NCBI GenBank assembly: GCA_965652395.1
Contig: CBFGUW010000010.1
Location: 1-64,000 of the forward strand
Reading direction: 5' to 3'
Origin: Saccharospirillum sp965652395
Lineage (GTDB): Bacteria > Pseudomonadota > Gammaproteobacteria > Pseudomonadales > Natronospirillaceae
DNA length: 64,000 bases
Of this stretch, positions 22,101-30,247 are shown in pieces; positions within the stretch are counted from its first letter, which is position 1, and each line of letters begins with the position of its first letter. A program made the position numbers and the translations under genes. Under the pieces are notes generated by a model. It ran no database searches. It was not told the origin of the DNA and saw only the letters and a program-made list of their open reading frames with translations.

Positions 22101-25100
22101 ACGGCAACATCGAATACACGGGCCGTATCGATCACCAGGTGAAGATACGCGGCTATCGTATTGAGTTGGGTGAAATAGAAAGCCGTATTTCCGCGATCGA
22201 CGGCGTGTCGGAGTCCGTTGTCCTGGTCAAGCAGGACCGCGCTGGTGATAAGGTATTGTGTGCTTACTACCGGGCGGTGGATGACCTTTCCGTTGCGACA
22301 ATCAAGCAACGGCTCGCCGCTGCGCTGCCGGACTACATGATCCCTACCTATTTTATCCCCCTGGATTCCATGCCGGTCACCGCAAACGGAAAAGTCGACC
22401 GGGAAGCCCTGCCCGAACCGGGCGGGCAGGTGCAAACCGCCACACCTTATGTGGCACCAACCACCGATACCGAAGCGAGGTTAATTGCTCTCTGGGAGGA
22501 GGTGCTGGGCCTGGCGACAACCGACGACCAGAACTCGGGTATCGGCATACAGCACAACTTCTTTGAGTTGGGTGGCCATTCACTGAAAGCCATGGCACTG
22601 GTATCGAAAATACACCGTGATTTTCAGGTCGAATTGCCGTTGCGCGAGGTGTTCACTCATCTCACCGTGGCGGAACAGGCGGAACGTATCGACCAAGCCA
22701 ATACTCACCAGCTTGCCGCCATTCCCGAGGCCCCGGCCAAACCGCATTATGCGCTGTCATCCGCGCAAAAGCGTATTTACATTCTGAATCAGCTCGAAGA
22801 TGCATCGCTCAGTTATAACATGCCCGGTGCGGTGCGTCTGAAGGGCGCTCTCGACCTGGCGCAACTGGAACGTGCCTTCACTGCGCTGGTGACCCGCCAC
22901 GAAGCTCTGCGCACCCGCTTCACGCTGGTCGATGGCGAGCCGGTGCAGATTGTCGAACCGGCGTTTGACTTTAGGTTGGAACAGGTCAGGCTCAACCCCG
23001 GTCGTGGGGAGAAGGCTACTCAACAAGCTATAGCGGAAGCGGCCGGTGAATTTCTGATGCCTTTCGATCTGGCGCAGGCACCGCTGTTACGGGCGAGACT
23101 CCTGAAGCTGAACGACCATGATTTTGTGCTGTTGTACGACATGCACCACATTGTTTCCGATGGTGCTTCGCTCGATATTCTGCAGCGCGAACTGGCATTA
23201 CTGTACAGCGAAATGCCATTGCCCGGGCTGCCTATTCAGTACAAGGATTTTTCCGAATGGCAACAGACCGAGGACATAACCGAGCATCGGAATTACTGGC
23301 TTGAACAGTTTTCCGGAGAACCACCGGTACTGGATATACCGACGGATTTTGCCCGGCCATCCATGCAGAGTTTTGAAGGCGATACCGTCCACACCCGTTT
23401 GGAGCCTAAGGTATACAACCAGCTGGTATCTCTGGCCGGGCGTCACCAGGCCACGCTCTATATGGTATTGCTCGCGGCCTATAACGTCTTGCTGTCGAAA
23501 TACAGCGGACAGGACGATATTATCGTCGGGTCACCGATAGCCGGTCGCCCCCATGCCGATCTCGACAATGTTATCGGTATGTTTGTGAATACTCTGGCGC
23601 TGCGTAATTATCCCGGGGCCGGACGCACTTTCTCCGATTTCCTGGCGGAAGTCCGGCAGCGTTCCGTCGATGCCTACCAGCACCAAAACTATCCGTTCGA
23701 AGCCTTGGTTGACGAGTTGTCACTGCAGCGCGACCTGAGTCGTCACCCGCTTTTCGATACCATGTTCGTAGTGCAGAACCGGGATGACGACAGCAATGTT
23801 CAGGCCATGGGCGATATCGAATTGTCAGCCGTTGAGTTTGGCAACAGCGCGAGCAAGTTCGATCTTACATTGAACGCCATGGAAACGGCGGACAGCCTGG
23901 TATTTACGTTGGAATATTGCACCCGCCTGTTCGAAAAAGAGACAGCGGAACGAATGCTGTCGCACTTCGTTAATATCCTGAATGCCATCGCGAACAATGC
24001 CGATCAGACCATTAGCGATATCGACCTGTTGTCCAACGCTGAACGCCACCAGATACTGACTGAATTCAACGATACGCGACGTCATATTGACGACCCCCGT
24101 TTGGTGCATGAATTGATTGAATGGCAGGCCGCCCATCGACCGGATGCGGTTGCCGTGGTCTGTGACGGTGAACGACTTACCTACGGCGGGTTGAACCGTC
24201 GTGCCAACTTGCTGGCGCGGTCCTTGATCAACAGCGGAGTCGAACGCGAAGACGTGGTCGGCATCATGATGACGCACTCCCTGGAAATGGCCGTCGCCAT
24301 TTTGGCGGTGCTGAAGGCTGGCGCAGCCTACCTGCCGATTGATCCGTCCTATCCGCTCGAGCGCATCCAATACATGGTGAAAGACAGTCGCGCCAGAATT
24401 GTATTGGTGAACCCTGGCCTGGGGGAACGCCCTGATCTGGACAGCCTGGTCGTCACGCTTGATGCCCGGACCGATATCGGGGAGGGTGGCGAACAAAACA
24501 TGAAACTTGAGGTTGCCCCGGATAATCTCGCCTATCTGATTTATACCTCGGGCACCACCGGCCGACCCAAGGGTGTGATGATAGAACACCGCTCCCTGTT
24601 GAACCTGGTGTACTGGCACAACCAGACTTTCGACATCACACCAAAAGACCGGGCCTCCAAACTCGCGGGCTTCGGGTTTGACGCGTCGGTCTGGGAGATA
24701 TTTCCCTATCTGGCTTCCGGTGCCAGCCTCTATATGGTTCCGGAACTGCTAGACATTGCCAGTTTGAACCGGTTCTTCGAAGACAACGGCATCACGGTGA
24801 GCTTTTTGCCAACGCCGCTGTGTGAAGAGTTCATGGCGTTGGGTAACCGGTCCCTGCGTATCTTGCTGACCGGTGGTGACCGTCTGAAGCACTACCGGCC
24901 ACAGGGATACCGTTTGGTGAATAACTACGGCCCGACGGAAAGCACCGTGGTTGCGACCAGTACAACCATCTCGTCCAACGACGCTCGCTACCCCATTGGT
25001 CGACCTGTTCATAATCTTCGCACTTATGTATTGGGAGCAAACAATCAATTGCAGCCGGTGGGTGTACCCGGTGAACTCTGCCTGTCCGGCACCGCCCTGG

Positions 25101-27043
25101 CCCGCGGTTATGTGAACCAGCCGAAGCTGACACGCGAAGCGTTTGTCGCCAACCCGTTCGAGCCGGGCGAGCGTATGTATCGAACCGGAGACCGGGTACG
25201 TTGGCTGGCCGACGGCCGAATCGAATACCTCGACCGCCAGGACGATCAGATCAAGATTCGTGGCTACCGTATCGAACTGGGCGAAATAGAAACCGCCCTG
25301 ATGCGATTGTCGCCGGTTCGTGAGGCGGCCGTCGTGGCTCACTCCAGGGGTGGGGATAAAGTATTGTGTGCCTACGTTACCACCGAGGGTACAGCTGACG
25401 CGGGCGAACTGAAAAAACAACTGGCAGGGGAGCTGCCTACCTATATGGTTCCAACGGCCATTGTCATGTTGGACCAACTGCCGCTGACGCCCAACGGCAA
25501 AGTGGATAAACGCGCATTGCCGATACCCGACTTAAGCCTCGTTTCAGGCGGTGCCTATGTAGCACCGGAAACCGAGCAGGAGGCCCGGTTGCAGTCTATC
25601 TGGGCCGAACTGTTGGGCGTGGCGCCGGAGGCCGTCTCCGTCGAAGACAGTTTCTTCGATATTGGCGGCGATTCGCTGAAAGTATTGCGTGCGATTTCCA
25701 TGCAGATCGCTTACGACTGGGACCTGACCATTCAGGATTATTTCCAGTACAAAACCATTCGCGCCCTTTGTCGTAAGTTGGGACGTGCTGACCTGGCTTC
25801 GGTGAAATCGGCCGAATTAATACCGGAAAGTTATCTGTTCAAACGCTTCGCTTACAGTCGCACGCCTGCCGATAAACCGCTTGGCACCTTGTTGCTGACC
25901 GGCGCGACCGGTTATCTCGGTGCCCACCTGCTTGAGGAACTGCTGCAGAGCACGGACGCCGCGATTATATGTCTGGTACGGGCGGCTTCCCACACCGATG
26001 CGGTACGCCGACTGGAAAATACGCTGATGAATTACGGGTTGGCGGCGCCCGGATTCAAAGACCGGGTGTCGGTATTGTGCGGCGATTTCAGTGAAGAGCG
26101 TTTCGGGCTGACCGAAGAGACATACAGTCGCTTGCACCAGCAAGTGAACACTGTAGTCCACACCGGTGCCCTGACCAAACACTACGGTGACTACGCCGAA
26201 TTCGAACGGACCAATGTGAATTCTGTGCATCGGCTCATCGATTTCTGTGGGCGCGACAAGGCGTTGCATTTGATGTCCACTGTCAGCGTGGCCGGTGAAT
26301 ACAGCGAGCATGAAACTGATGTTACGCTCACCGAAGACCACCTCTATGTGGCACAGAATTTCGCCGACAACGTCTATGTTCGCAGCAAATTCATGGCGGA
26401 GAAAGCCGTATTCGATGCGCTTCCTGCCGGTCTGAATGCATCTATATATCGAGTCGGAAATCTGACCGGGCGATACAGTGACGGCGTGTTTCAAACCAAT
26501 ATTGCCGATAACGCCTTTTATAACCTGTTGAAATCCATCATCGAACTGGGTGCCCTGCCGGACGTCATGCTCTCGGCCGAAGAAAACTTCACACCGGTGG
26601 ACAGCTGCGCCCGTGCAATCGTCGCTCTGATGGCCGATCCCGCGACATTGAACAACGGCTACCACATGGCCAACCGGAATAATCTGGCCTATGGGCAGGT
26701 GGTGGAAGCGCTACGGCATTGCAGCATTGATCTGAAAGTACTGTCGGTTCCCGAGTTCCAGGCTTATTTGAAAGAAGTTTCGCGTGACCAGGCACGGTCT
26801 CACAACCTGATGGGGCTGGCGTCGCTGATCCAGAGCGGGGGAAGCGCGCAGCGCGGAACGAAGGTAACGGTCAACAGCGATGCCACCCTGGCTGCACTCG
26901 ATGCAATTGGAATCAATTGGCCGGAGCCAAACGCCGACTACCTGGCTAAATTGATTGCCCATATGCGGGCCGTCGGTTATCTCGATGGAGGCGAGGTTGA
27001 AACCAGCCCCGCCGCCCTTCAAGAGACGGAGACACCGGTATGA
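13139..27043 (+). CDS. Nonribosomal peptide synthetase, four modules with terminal thioester reductase
   Basis: This 4634-aa protein is (C-A-T)x4-R. It begins with a short COM-like acceptor and a D-type condensation domain (YPLTPMQHGMLFH), as expected after the upstream epimerase. Codes read by eye: A1 (FDFSVWEMY, about 15116) DFWNIGMVHK, the Thr code; A2 (FDVFCGDLAK, about 18326) DVGEVGTIDK, near Orn; A3 (FDVFAGDVAR, about 21506) DVGEIGSIDK, the Orn code; A4 (FDASVWEIF, about 24677) DAWFLGNVVK, the Leu code. Carriers are at about 16148, 19386, 22567 and 25662. The second C domain has an atypical first motif (YPMSDIAQGM, about 16391). C3 and C4 are of the LSSAQKR type. A3 has LPIYPALP where LPIDPSYP is normal. 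The C-terminus is a short-chain-dehydrogenase-like reductase (LLTGATGYLGAHL at about 25890, YVRSK at about 26379). It would release the chain as an aldehyde or alcohol instead of by a thioesterase domain. Confidence 0.97.
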   Translation: MNKSSKATQNIQNVYPLTPMQHGMLFHAMENPASTAYVEQYSYRIEGEVDAELFEQSVNHLIKRHDILRTVFNTRMPEQPLQVVLKNRPIKLRIEDIQELSQSQQEAHLENAKVADRTKGFDLSRGPLMRVSLFKTGEKSCQILWTYHHILMDGWCIPLVTHEVFQAYQDLAANRAVALPSIPSYGRYIEWMEAQDSGQATEFWQRYLEGYEQHIAYPKKQPNKNEEYKPTEYRLALDASLTARLQTLAKENNVTLYTLLQTLWGVLLQHYNGTDDVVFGSVVSGRPAAISGIEQMIGLFINTVPARVHCPADRAFQACLAEVQKTSLEAERFQHHPLYEMHHYTPLKNDLINHILAFENFPVQQEMEVGSELPFKLNGLEVFEQTSYDLNLVIGVDDRIHLVFGYNTFAFDKLTIKRLAKHIENLATQVVAQPDIPVGNLRLTTDEEEQSIKAVCETGYDTYPTDATLHELYETQARETPDHTAVVCQEQLLTYRELDERANRVANALVAEGVSRGNLVAFLSDRSLNMLVGILGILKAGGAYIPIDPEYPQSRIDFVLSDSGASALLTAVSTEVQYEFSGKVLTLESCLDAGGSSVKPDQESRSDDLAYVIYTSGTTGTPKGTLIEHRNVVQLLKHRNLPFEFNDRDVWTLFHSFCFDFSVWEMYGALLNGGTLVVVPRDVAQNPTDFLALIRSQGVTVLNQTPTYFYQLQQQEISSPEAALNVRYIIFGGEALNPKALRPWLDRYPATALINMYGITETTVHVTYKHITRAEVDEGVSNIGRPLSTLNVLILDDAMRVRPFGVPGEMYVAGHGVARGYLNRPELTASKFVDHPHAEGERLYRTGDLARWLPEGDIEYLGRIDDQVKVRGYRIELSEIEAALLNQNSVMDAAVLVREVDGDATLCAYLVWAGESTGTGVLRAALHQRLPHYMVPTYFIAVDELPLTANGKLDRKQLLDMPLQAAVQTAYEAPEGEWETAMASIWAEVLGHERVGVLDNYFDLGGDSIKAIRLISLIGKNLSLELSVRHLYQFPNIRALVAFLNDPNTELADASLEASVRDEIADWKNGALNRYFPGDAERIEDIYPMSDIAQGMIMLSMANLEEAMYHDQVVYQISDAEFSLDIMYRALAYLAEKHDILRTFFYLKDEAFQVVYHQVETRLEEIDLTGLAGPEQESRIRADLKEDRNHPFQLDREPGWRVKVYRLSDEHLVIAWICHHALMDGWSVASLMTELGRVISDLKEGNLEEPAARLQCRYKDFVVDQCVVNRTPDIQQFWQTELEAYKRFPLESYMTDDRSFVTHRRHMDADAVAALKRVAESRHVPMKSLCFYAYLLTLNMFTSENDFVVGLVEHCRPIREDGDKLIGCFLNTIPFRARIDSAVTMADQLDATHARLMELKSYGRLSLSKIVEAVGESSYGENPFFDVIFNYVDFHIYNNVDSRYTGLEEVRDLDSYEKTNTFLDMTISATFEQLVIEINSFLPEDVSNRILDFYQSVLKHLASGLEAQFDKADILSAGERNNLLYDFNATEASYPDTLTFHQLFEQQVERTPDHLAASYGDQHLTYAELNSAANRLAHRLRDEGVVPEMLVGLSLDRSLDMLVGVLAVLKAGGAYVPIDPSYPADRIEHILSDSGAALLVTQERYRDALPFDGRLLCMDSLDCSDQPDSNPDNITRPDQLAYVIYTSGTTGKPKGVMIEHRGWVNVSQAWKAEFELNDSTRLLQMASFSFDVFCGDLAKTLPHGGALSICSEEDRFDVASLVTMLNEREINFAEMTPAMAIPLAAHLREENKTLSTLRKLVLGGEGFTVNEFRRIRDTLPDTFVYNTYGVTEASIDSTAYKEKVIGEAGGAVAPIGKPIQNNLIVILDRQDQLQPTGVSGEIHIGGAGLARGYFNRPELTAQKFIENPYVPGQRLYRTGDVGLWRADGSLEYVSRNDDQVKIRGYRIELGEIDTVLAGHPSIRETAILVKQDADGEKTLCGYFTAREALDIQTLRAHLGTLLPAYMVPTHFVQLEKMPLTPNGKIDRKRLPEPDGKMSSGSTYVAPRTDTETRLIELWRGVLGFNRGSGNEMTIGALDNFFALGGHSLKATSLVSSIHETFDVQLPLRDVFSHATVEEMARCIDQAGRSVFNAISPAPEKPHYKLSSAQKRMYVLSQLEGGELSYNMPGVVVVQGELDKPRFERAFAELIHRHEALRTSFDWVDGEPVQTVHSKVDFTIESIDGDAIGASGNQSDEALAQAAMAAFVRPFNLKRAPLLRVELLSVSSERHLLLFDMHHIVSDATTLGLLVTEVGLLYNGQTLPKPALQYKDYSEWQHELFQSDAMQRQEDYWLSVFSTEIPVLELPADYARPSVQQYDGCNHHFQLDRETTEKLYALAANSGATLYMVLLSAYSILLSKYTGQDDVIVGSPIAGRHYPQLDQVMGMFLNTLAMRNYPESSKSYSDFLNEVKQNALDAFEHQDYPFEELVDRLNLKRDMSRNPVFNTLFTLQNSDLGEGVEADGMRIKPLNVEGGISKFDISLDATETEDGLRLSFEYCTHLFKQDRIERMAEHFCNLLSRIVENPERSLADLDILAIREKMRILVDFNNTEVAYDKTQAFHQLFEQQVDATPDNIALITHEGHLTYAELNRRANQLACRLRELGALPNQVVGIMADRSINMFVSVLGVLKSGTAYLPIYPALPADRIEYLLSDSGTSILLTHDDYLDQLSFTGTLVDLNDPENYTGNGENLDCVNGSKDLAYLIYTSGTTGLPKGVMVEHLSWVNASHAWKSAYELTERDRVLQMASFSFDVFAGDVARGLMHGGALVVCPEDVRYDIPSLYQWMAEHRVTLSELTPSMAMPLMDYIAAKGVSLDSVRMLIVGGEGVTVEDLNTLDKKAGPDITLIDSYGVTEACIDSTIYYDVGRGGHRNGMMPIGRPIDNTQMFILDRHDRLQPIGIEGELCIAGDGLARGYLNRPDLTAAKFVDNPYRPGHRMYRTGDLARWLPDGNIEYTGRIDHQVKIRGYRIELGEIESRISAIDGVSESVVLVKQDRAGDKVLCAYYRAVDDLSVATIKQRLAAALPDYMIPTYFIPLDSMPVTANGKVDREALPEPGGQVQTATPYVAPTTDTEARLIALWEEVLGLATTDDQNSGIGIQHNFFELGGHSLKAMALVSKIHRDFQVELPLREVFTHLTVAEQAERIDQANTHQLAAIPEAPAKPHYALSSAQKRIYILNQLEDASLSYNMPGAVRLKGALDLAQLERAFTALVTRHEALRTRFTLVDGEPVQIVEPAFDFRLEQVRLNPGRGEKATQQAIAEAAGEFLMPFDLAQAPLLRARLLKLNDHDFVLLYDMHHIVSDGASLDILQRELALLYSEMPLPGLPIQYKDFSEWQQTEDITEHRNYWLEQFSGEPPVLDIPTDFARPSMQSFEGDTVHTRLEPKVYNQLVSLAGRHQATLYMVLLAAYNVLLSKYSGQDDIIVGSPIAGRPHADLDNVIGMFVNTLALRNYPGAGRTFSDFLAEVRQRSVDAYQHQNYPFEALVDELSLQRDLSRHPLFDTMFVVQNRDDDSNVQAMGDIELSAVEFGNSASKFDLTLNAMETADSLVFTLEYCTRLFEKETAERMLSHFVNILNAIANNADQTISDIDLLSNAERHQILTEFNDTRRHIDDPRLVHELIEWQAAHRPDAVAVVCDGERLTYGGLNRRANLLARSLINSGVEREDVVGIMMTHSLEMAVAILAVLKAGAAYLPIDPSYPLERIQYMVKDSRARIVLVNPGLGERPDLDSLVVTLDARTDIGEGGEQNMKLEVAPDNLAYLIYTSGTTGRPKGVMIEHRSLLNLVYWHNQTFDITPKDRASKLAGFGFDASVWEIFPYLASGASLYMVPELLDIASLNRFFEDNGITVSFLPTPLCEEFMALGNRSLRILLTGGDRLKHYRPQGYRLVNNYGPTESTVVATSTTISSNDARYPIGRPVHNLRTYVLGANNQLQPVGVPGELCLSGTALARGYVNQPKLTREAFVANPFEPGERMYRTGDRVRWLADGRIEYLDRQDDQIKIRGYRIELGEIETALMRLSPVREAAVVAHSRGGDKVLCAYVTTEGTADAGELKKQLAGELPTYMVPTAIVMLDQLPLTPNGKVDKRALPIPDLSLVSGGAYVAPETEQEARLQSIWAELLGVAPEAVSVEDSFFDIGGDSLKVLRAISMQIAYDWDLTIQDYFQYKTIRALCRKLGRADLASVKSAELIPESYLFKRFAYSRTPADKPLGTLLLTGATGYLGAHLLEELLQSTDAAIICLVRAASHTDAVRRLENTLMNYGLAAPGFKDRVSVLCGDFSEERFGLTEETYSRLHQQVNTVVHTGALTKHYGDYAEFERTNVNSVHRLIDFCGRDKALHLMSTVSVAGEYSEHETDVTLTEDHLYVAQNFADNVYVRSKFMAEKAVFDALPAGLNASIYRVGNLTGRYSDGVFQTNIADNAFYNLLKSIIELGALPDVMLSAEENFTPVDSCARAIVALMADPATLNNGYHMANRNNLAYGQVVEALRHCSIDLKVLSVPEFQAYLKEVSRDQARSHNLMGLASLIQSGGSAQRGTKVTVNSDATLAALDAIGINWPEPNADYLAKLIAHMRAVGYLDGGEVETSPAALQETETPV

Positions 27044-29169
27044 TGCAGAAACTGTTCAAACCGGTTGGCGAAGAAACCAAGGCCATTATCCGGTCGTTCC
27101 ACGAACAACATCAGTACAACTTCCTGGTGCCGTCGAAATTCGTCTCCGTTGAGGCGGCTCAAGTGGGGTTGTTGTTGAATCGTTTACTCTCGCAAGAGGG
27201 TGACGACTACCAAACCACTTTTTGTAATTCCCGTTACGAGGCTGTACAGGCCGCTATCAAACTGGTTCGTCACAACGACTATCTGCTTCGGCAGAAAAAG
27301 AAAAAAAGCAATAGAGGAGTGGATGGCCCGCGGCCTCCGGTCTATCACTATTCGCGGGAACCTCAATGGCTTTCCACACTGTTTAACCCCCTCGGCGGCG
27401 ACAGTTCCCTTGCGTTGGTGCCCAATGTTTATTTCTTTCATGCGCTGAGCACCCTGCTGGACGCCGTTGCTGAGGAATCACCACTGGCCGTGATACTGAG
27501 CCCCTCGGATATGCAGGATTTGTACGAAGCAATGTCCGCTTTGAAGCATCGTCGAAACACTCTTTTGATTGTCGATGTAAGCGCACTCATGCTGTCGGAC
27601 CTGGACAAGATGCCAGCCTCTTTGCGGGCGGATGCAGACATCTATGTGCTGGGCGAAGCCTGCTCCGGTCATGAAATACCCTTTGGTGCGGTATTGGCGC
27701 GTGAAGCGGTCAGGCGGCCCTGGTCTGGAATGGACGGTTGCCTCAGCCATACCTCAACCTATGGTGGCGGCCGCATCGTTTTGGCCCGGGTGTGTCGCGA
27801 GTTACTCACCTTGGCCTCCTGTTCGGGTGCGGATACAAAGCACGAACTCGAAGCCATCGAAAGTTCAAAAAAATCCATGACGGACGCTTTTGCACGTTTC
27901 GTGAACCCCGGTCTGTTGAAGCTCAATGCCATCATGAAACTCGACTGTCAGCCGGTGTATGCGCATGGTGGTCAATTGACATTGCACTATCGCGGCCGGG
28001 TGCTGGATGTGTATGACTGCGTTCTCGGTGCGGGTGCCTCCACTCGCGGACACAGCCCGGACGATGTGCTCACCAATGTAGTCGACCGACACCACCCCGA
28101 TACCGACTATTGGTCGGAACTCAAAACCACACTCACGGCTATGACCGGATACCCTCATATGTTTCCGGCGGTCAGTGGTGCGACGGCGGTGGAGAATGCC
28201 CTGCTGCTTGCCGTGAGTGCCAACCCCACCCGGCGGAGGATCGTTGTGTTCAATCACAACTACGCCGGTCAGACATTGGTGTCACTGCTTGGTTCGGCTC
28301 TTGAGGAGGAGCAGAGCAAGTTCAAACCGCTGTATGCCGATGTGCTTTACCTCGATTTGAAGTCCCCCTCACTGATGACTGATCTGGAAGCGGTATTGAA
28401 TTCCGGCGAGGTGGCATTGGTATGGCTGGAGGCGGTGCAGGGGAGTTCCGGCGTGGCGGTACCGGCTGAGGTGTTGGCGCTTATCCAGTCGTGCCGGGAA
28501 ACCGGGCAATATCTGGTGGGTATTGATGAGATTCTATTGTCGTTTCATCGTTCGCGCGGGGTGTTTCATTTCTCCGGTCTGGGTATCGAGGCCGATCTGG
28601 TGACGGCCTCAAAAGCCCTGTCTGACGGTGTTATGCCAATGGGCGTTACCTTCGCCAACGAGCGCGTTTATCGCGAGAGCAAACGGTTGAATCCGGAGCT
28701 GACAGCGTCTCTGGAACAGTTGTATCTCAACCAGTTTGCAGCACATGTGGCACTGAATGTGTTGAACGGTCTGAAAGCCTGCACTGGGATGGAAAAGTCC
28801 CGCGAGATATTGAAAGACGGTTTTAAAAAGATTGCCGAGGATTCCGAAGCGGTTCAATCCATCAGTGGCGATGGCTTTTTATACAACATCAATTATTCAA
28901 AAAAGGGTAAATGTCAGCGGCTCTTTGGAGCGTTGGGAGAGGGGCTGTTTCCATTGTTCATGTATCAGAAGTTGCTGTTGGAAGGGAAAGTCTATGTCTA
29001 CATCGACCGGGTTGTTTTTCCGGTCACTCTGAGTGAACGGGATGCCAAGACCATTGTGGAGCGGATGCATGCGGTGCTGACCAATGAAAAAAACCAGCGG
29101 CGGCAATTCATAGCCTTCGTTTGGAAGATGGTCATGACCGCGATGTTTAAGTCCGGCCGGGCGGCGTGA
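27040..29169 (+). CDS. Duplicated class III aminotransferase-like protein, N-terminal half without catalytic Lys
   Basis: The 709 residues are two consecutive class III (PLP fold type I) units. The C-terminal unit keeps the family marks: VSGATAVENALLL, LEAVQGSSG, IDEI and TASKALSDG, with Lys525 as the expected Schiff-base lysine. The N-terminal unit has matching landmarks (NSRYEAVQAAIKL, LLIVDV, IPFGAVLARE, STYGG), but LGEACSG stands where the lysine motif should be (Glu206), so it is probably non-catalytic. The start overlaps the stop of the reductase-ending NRPS (ATGA), which suggests action on its product. Transamination of a reductively released aldehyde is known for MxcL in myxochelin biosynthesis. 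Making 2,4-diaminobutyrate from aspartate semialdehyde is an alternative role. A class III aminotransferase relation is clear; the substrate is inferred. Confidence 0.85.
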   Translation: MMQKLFKPVGEETKAIIRSFHEQHQYNFLVPSKFVSVEAAQVGLLLNRLLSQEGDDYQTTFCNSRYEAVQAAIKLVRHNDYLLRQKKKKSNRGVDGPRPPVYHYSREPQWLSTLFNPLGGDSSLALVPNVYFFHALSTLLDAVAEESPLAVILSPSDMQDLYEAMSALKHRRNTLLIVDVSALMLSDLDKMPASLRADADIYVLGEACSGHEIPFGAVLAREAVRRPWSGMDGCLSHTSTYGGGRIVLARVCRELLTLASCSGADTKHELEAIESSKKSMTDAFARFVNPGLLKLNAIMKLDCQPVYAHGGQLTLHYRGRVLDVYDCVLGAGASTRGHSPDDVLTNVVDRHHPDTDYWSELKTTLTAMTGYPHMFPAVSGATAVENALLLAVSANPTRRRIVVFNHNYAGQTLVSLLGSALEEEQSKFKPLYADVLYLDLKSPSLMTDLEAVLNSGEVALVWLEAVQGSSGVAVPAEVLALIQSCRETGQYLVGIDEILLSFHRSRGVFHFSGLGIEADLVTASKALSDGVMPMGVTFANERVYRESKRLNPELTASLEQLYLNQFAAHVALNVLNGLKACTGMEKSREILKDGFKKIAEDSEAVQSISGDGFLYNINYSKKGKCQRLFGALGEGLFPLFMYQKLLLEGKVYVYIDRVVFPVTLSERDAKTIVERMHAVLTNEKNQRRQFIAFVWKMVMTAMFKSGRAA

Positions 29170-29179
29170 GGGTGAACGG

Positions 29180-30190
29180 ATGGGATCGATGCGTATGAGT
29201 ACCAGTAACGAAACGATATCTGGGACCGGCATCCCATGTCTGGATGAGCAACGGGGGTTGATCCGGGTGATCGAAGCTGACCGCCCGGGAATGAAGCTCC
29301 GTGATGAAATAGTCGGTTATCAAAGCCTGGTTGAGCGAACGCTGATCGACCAGGGCGGCGTGCTTTTTCGTGGATTCGATGTCGAAAGCGTGGAAGCTTT
29401 CCAAGCGATTTCCGAAGCCTATGCCGGTGAACTTCAGAACTACGGCGAACGGTCGACTCCGCGAACCTCCCTCGGCGGAAAGGTGTATACCTCTACGGAA
29501 TACCCGCCCGATCAGACCATTCCGCAACACAATGAAAACTCCTACGCGCGTTCCTGGCCGAGAACCTTGTTTTTCCATTGCGTGACACCGGCTGAATCAG
29601 GTGGGGAAACGCCGGTGGCGGACAGCCGTGAAGTGTTGGCGGCAATACCCCAGTCGATCCGGGAGGAATTTCGGGAGCGTGGCATTTTGTATGTGCGAAA
29701 CATCGGCGGCCAGGTGGATCTTCCCTGGCATACCGTTTTCCAGACGGATGACAAATTCGAAGTGGAGCGGATGTGTGACGCCGGTGGTGTGGATTTCGAG
29801 TGGCTGGACAAAGGCGCACGCCTGCGGACCCGCTCCCGCTTACCCGCCATGGCCCGTCACCCGGTAACCGGCGATGAGCTTTGGTTTAATCAGGCACATC
29901 TCTTTCACATTTCCAACCTTCCTGATGAAGTGGTGGAGTATATGTATGCCGCCATGGAAGAGGAAAATTTTCCAAGAAACACTTACTTCGGTGATGGCGC
30001 GGCCATCCCCTCCGACTATCTGGCCGCCATACGCCAAGCCTACGAAACTGCCAAAGTCGACTTCTCCTGGAAAAAAAATGACTTTCTGATGCTGGACAAC
30101 ATGTTGGTAACGCATGGGCGTAAACCTTTCAAAGGTCCGCGAAAGGTGGTGGTGGCACTGGCCCACCCCTGGTCGGATCACGGTGTATGA
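29180..30190 (+). CDS. TauD/TfdA-family Fe(II)/2-oxoglutarate hydroxylase
   Basis: This 336-aa protein carries the 2-His-1-carboxylate triad as H117-N-E119 (in PQHNENSY) and His312 (VTHGRKPF). Arg321 (GPRKVVVAL) is placed to bind 2-oxoglutarate, and ESGGETPVADSR is typical of the SyrP-like group. Members in NRPS clusters beta-hydroxylate carrier-bound amino acids such as Asp, or free Arg-type amino acids. Which residue is hydroxylated here (Glu, Dab, Orn or Leu) cannot be read from the sequence. It follows the aminotransferase gene by 10 nt, with GAGGGTG before the ATG at 29180. A second ATG 15 nt downstream is possible. Confidence 0.88.
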   Translation: MGSMRMSTSNETISGTGIPCLDEQRGLIRVIEADRPGMKLRDEIVGYQSLVERTLIDQGGVLFRGFDVESVEAFQAISEAYAGELQNYGERSTPRTSLGGKVYTSTEYPPDQTIPQHNENSYARSWPRTLFFHCVTPAESGGETPVADSREVLAAIPQSIREEFRERGILYVRNIGGQVDLPWHTVFQTDDKFEVERMCDAGGVDFEWLDKGARLRTRSRLPAMARHPVTGDELWFNQAHLFHISNLPDEVVEYMYAAMEEENFPRNTYFGDGAAIPSDYLAAIRQAYETAKVDFSWKKNDFLMLDNMLVTHGRKPFKGPRKVVVALAHPWSDHGV

Positions 30191-30247
30191 CATGAGTGAA
30201 GAGCTTGTCGCCAAGCCGCCGTTGGCGGTTGGAAAGAGGAGGAAGCG

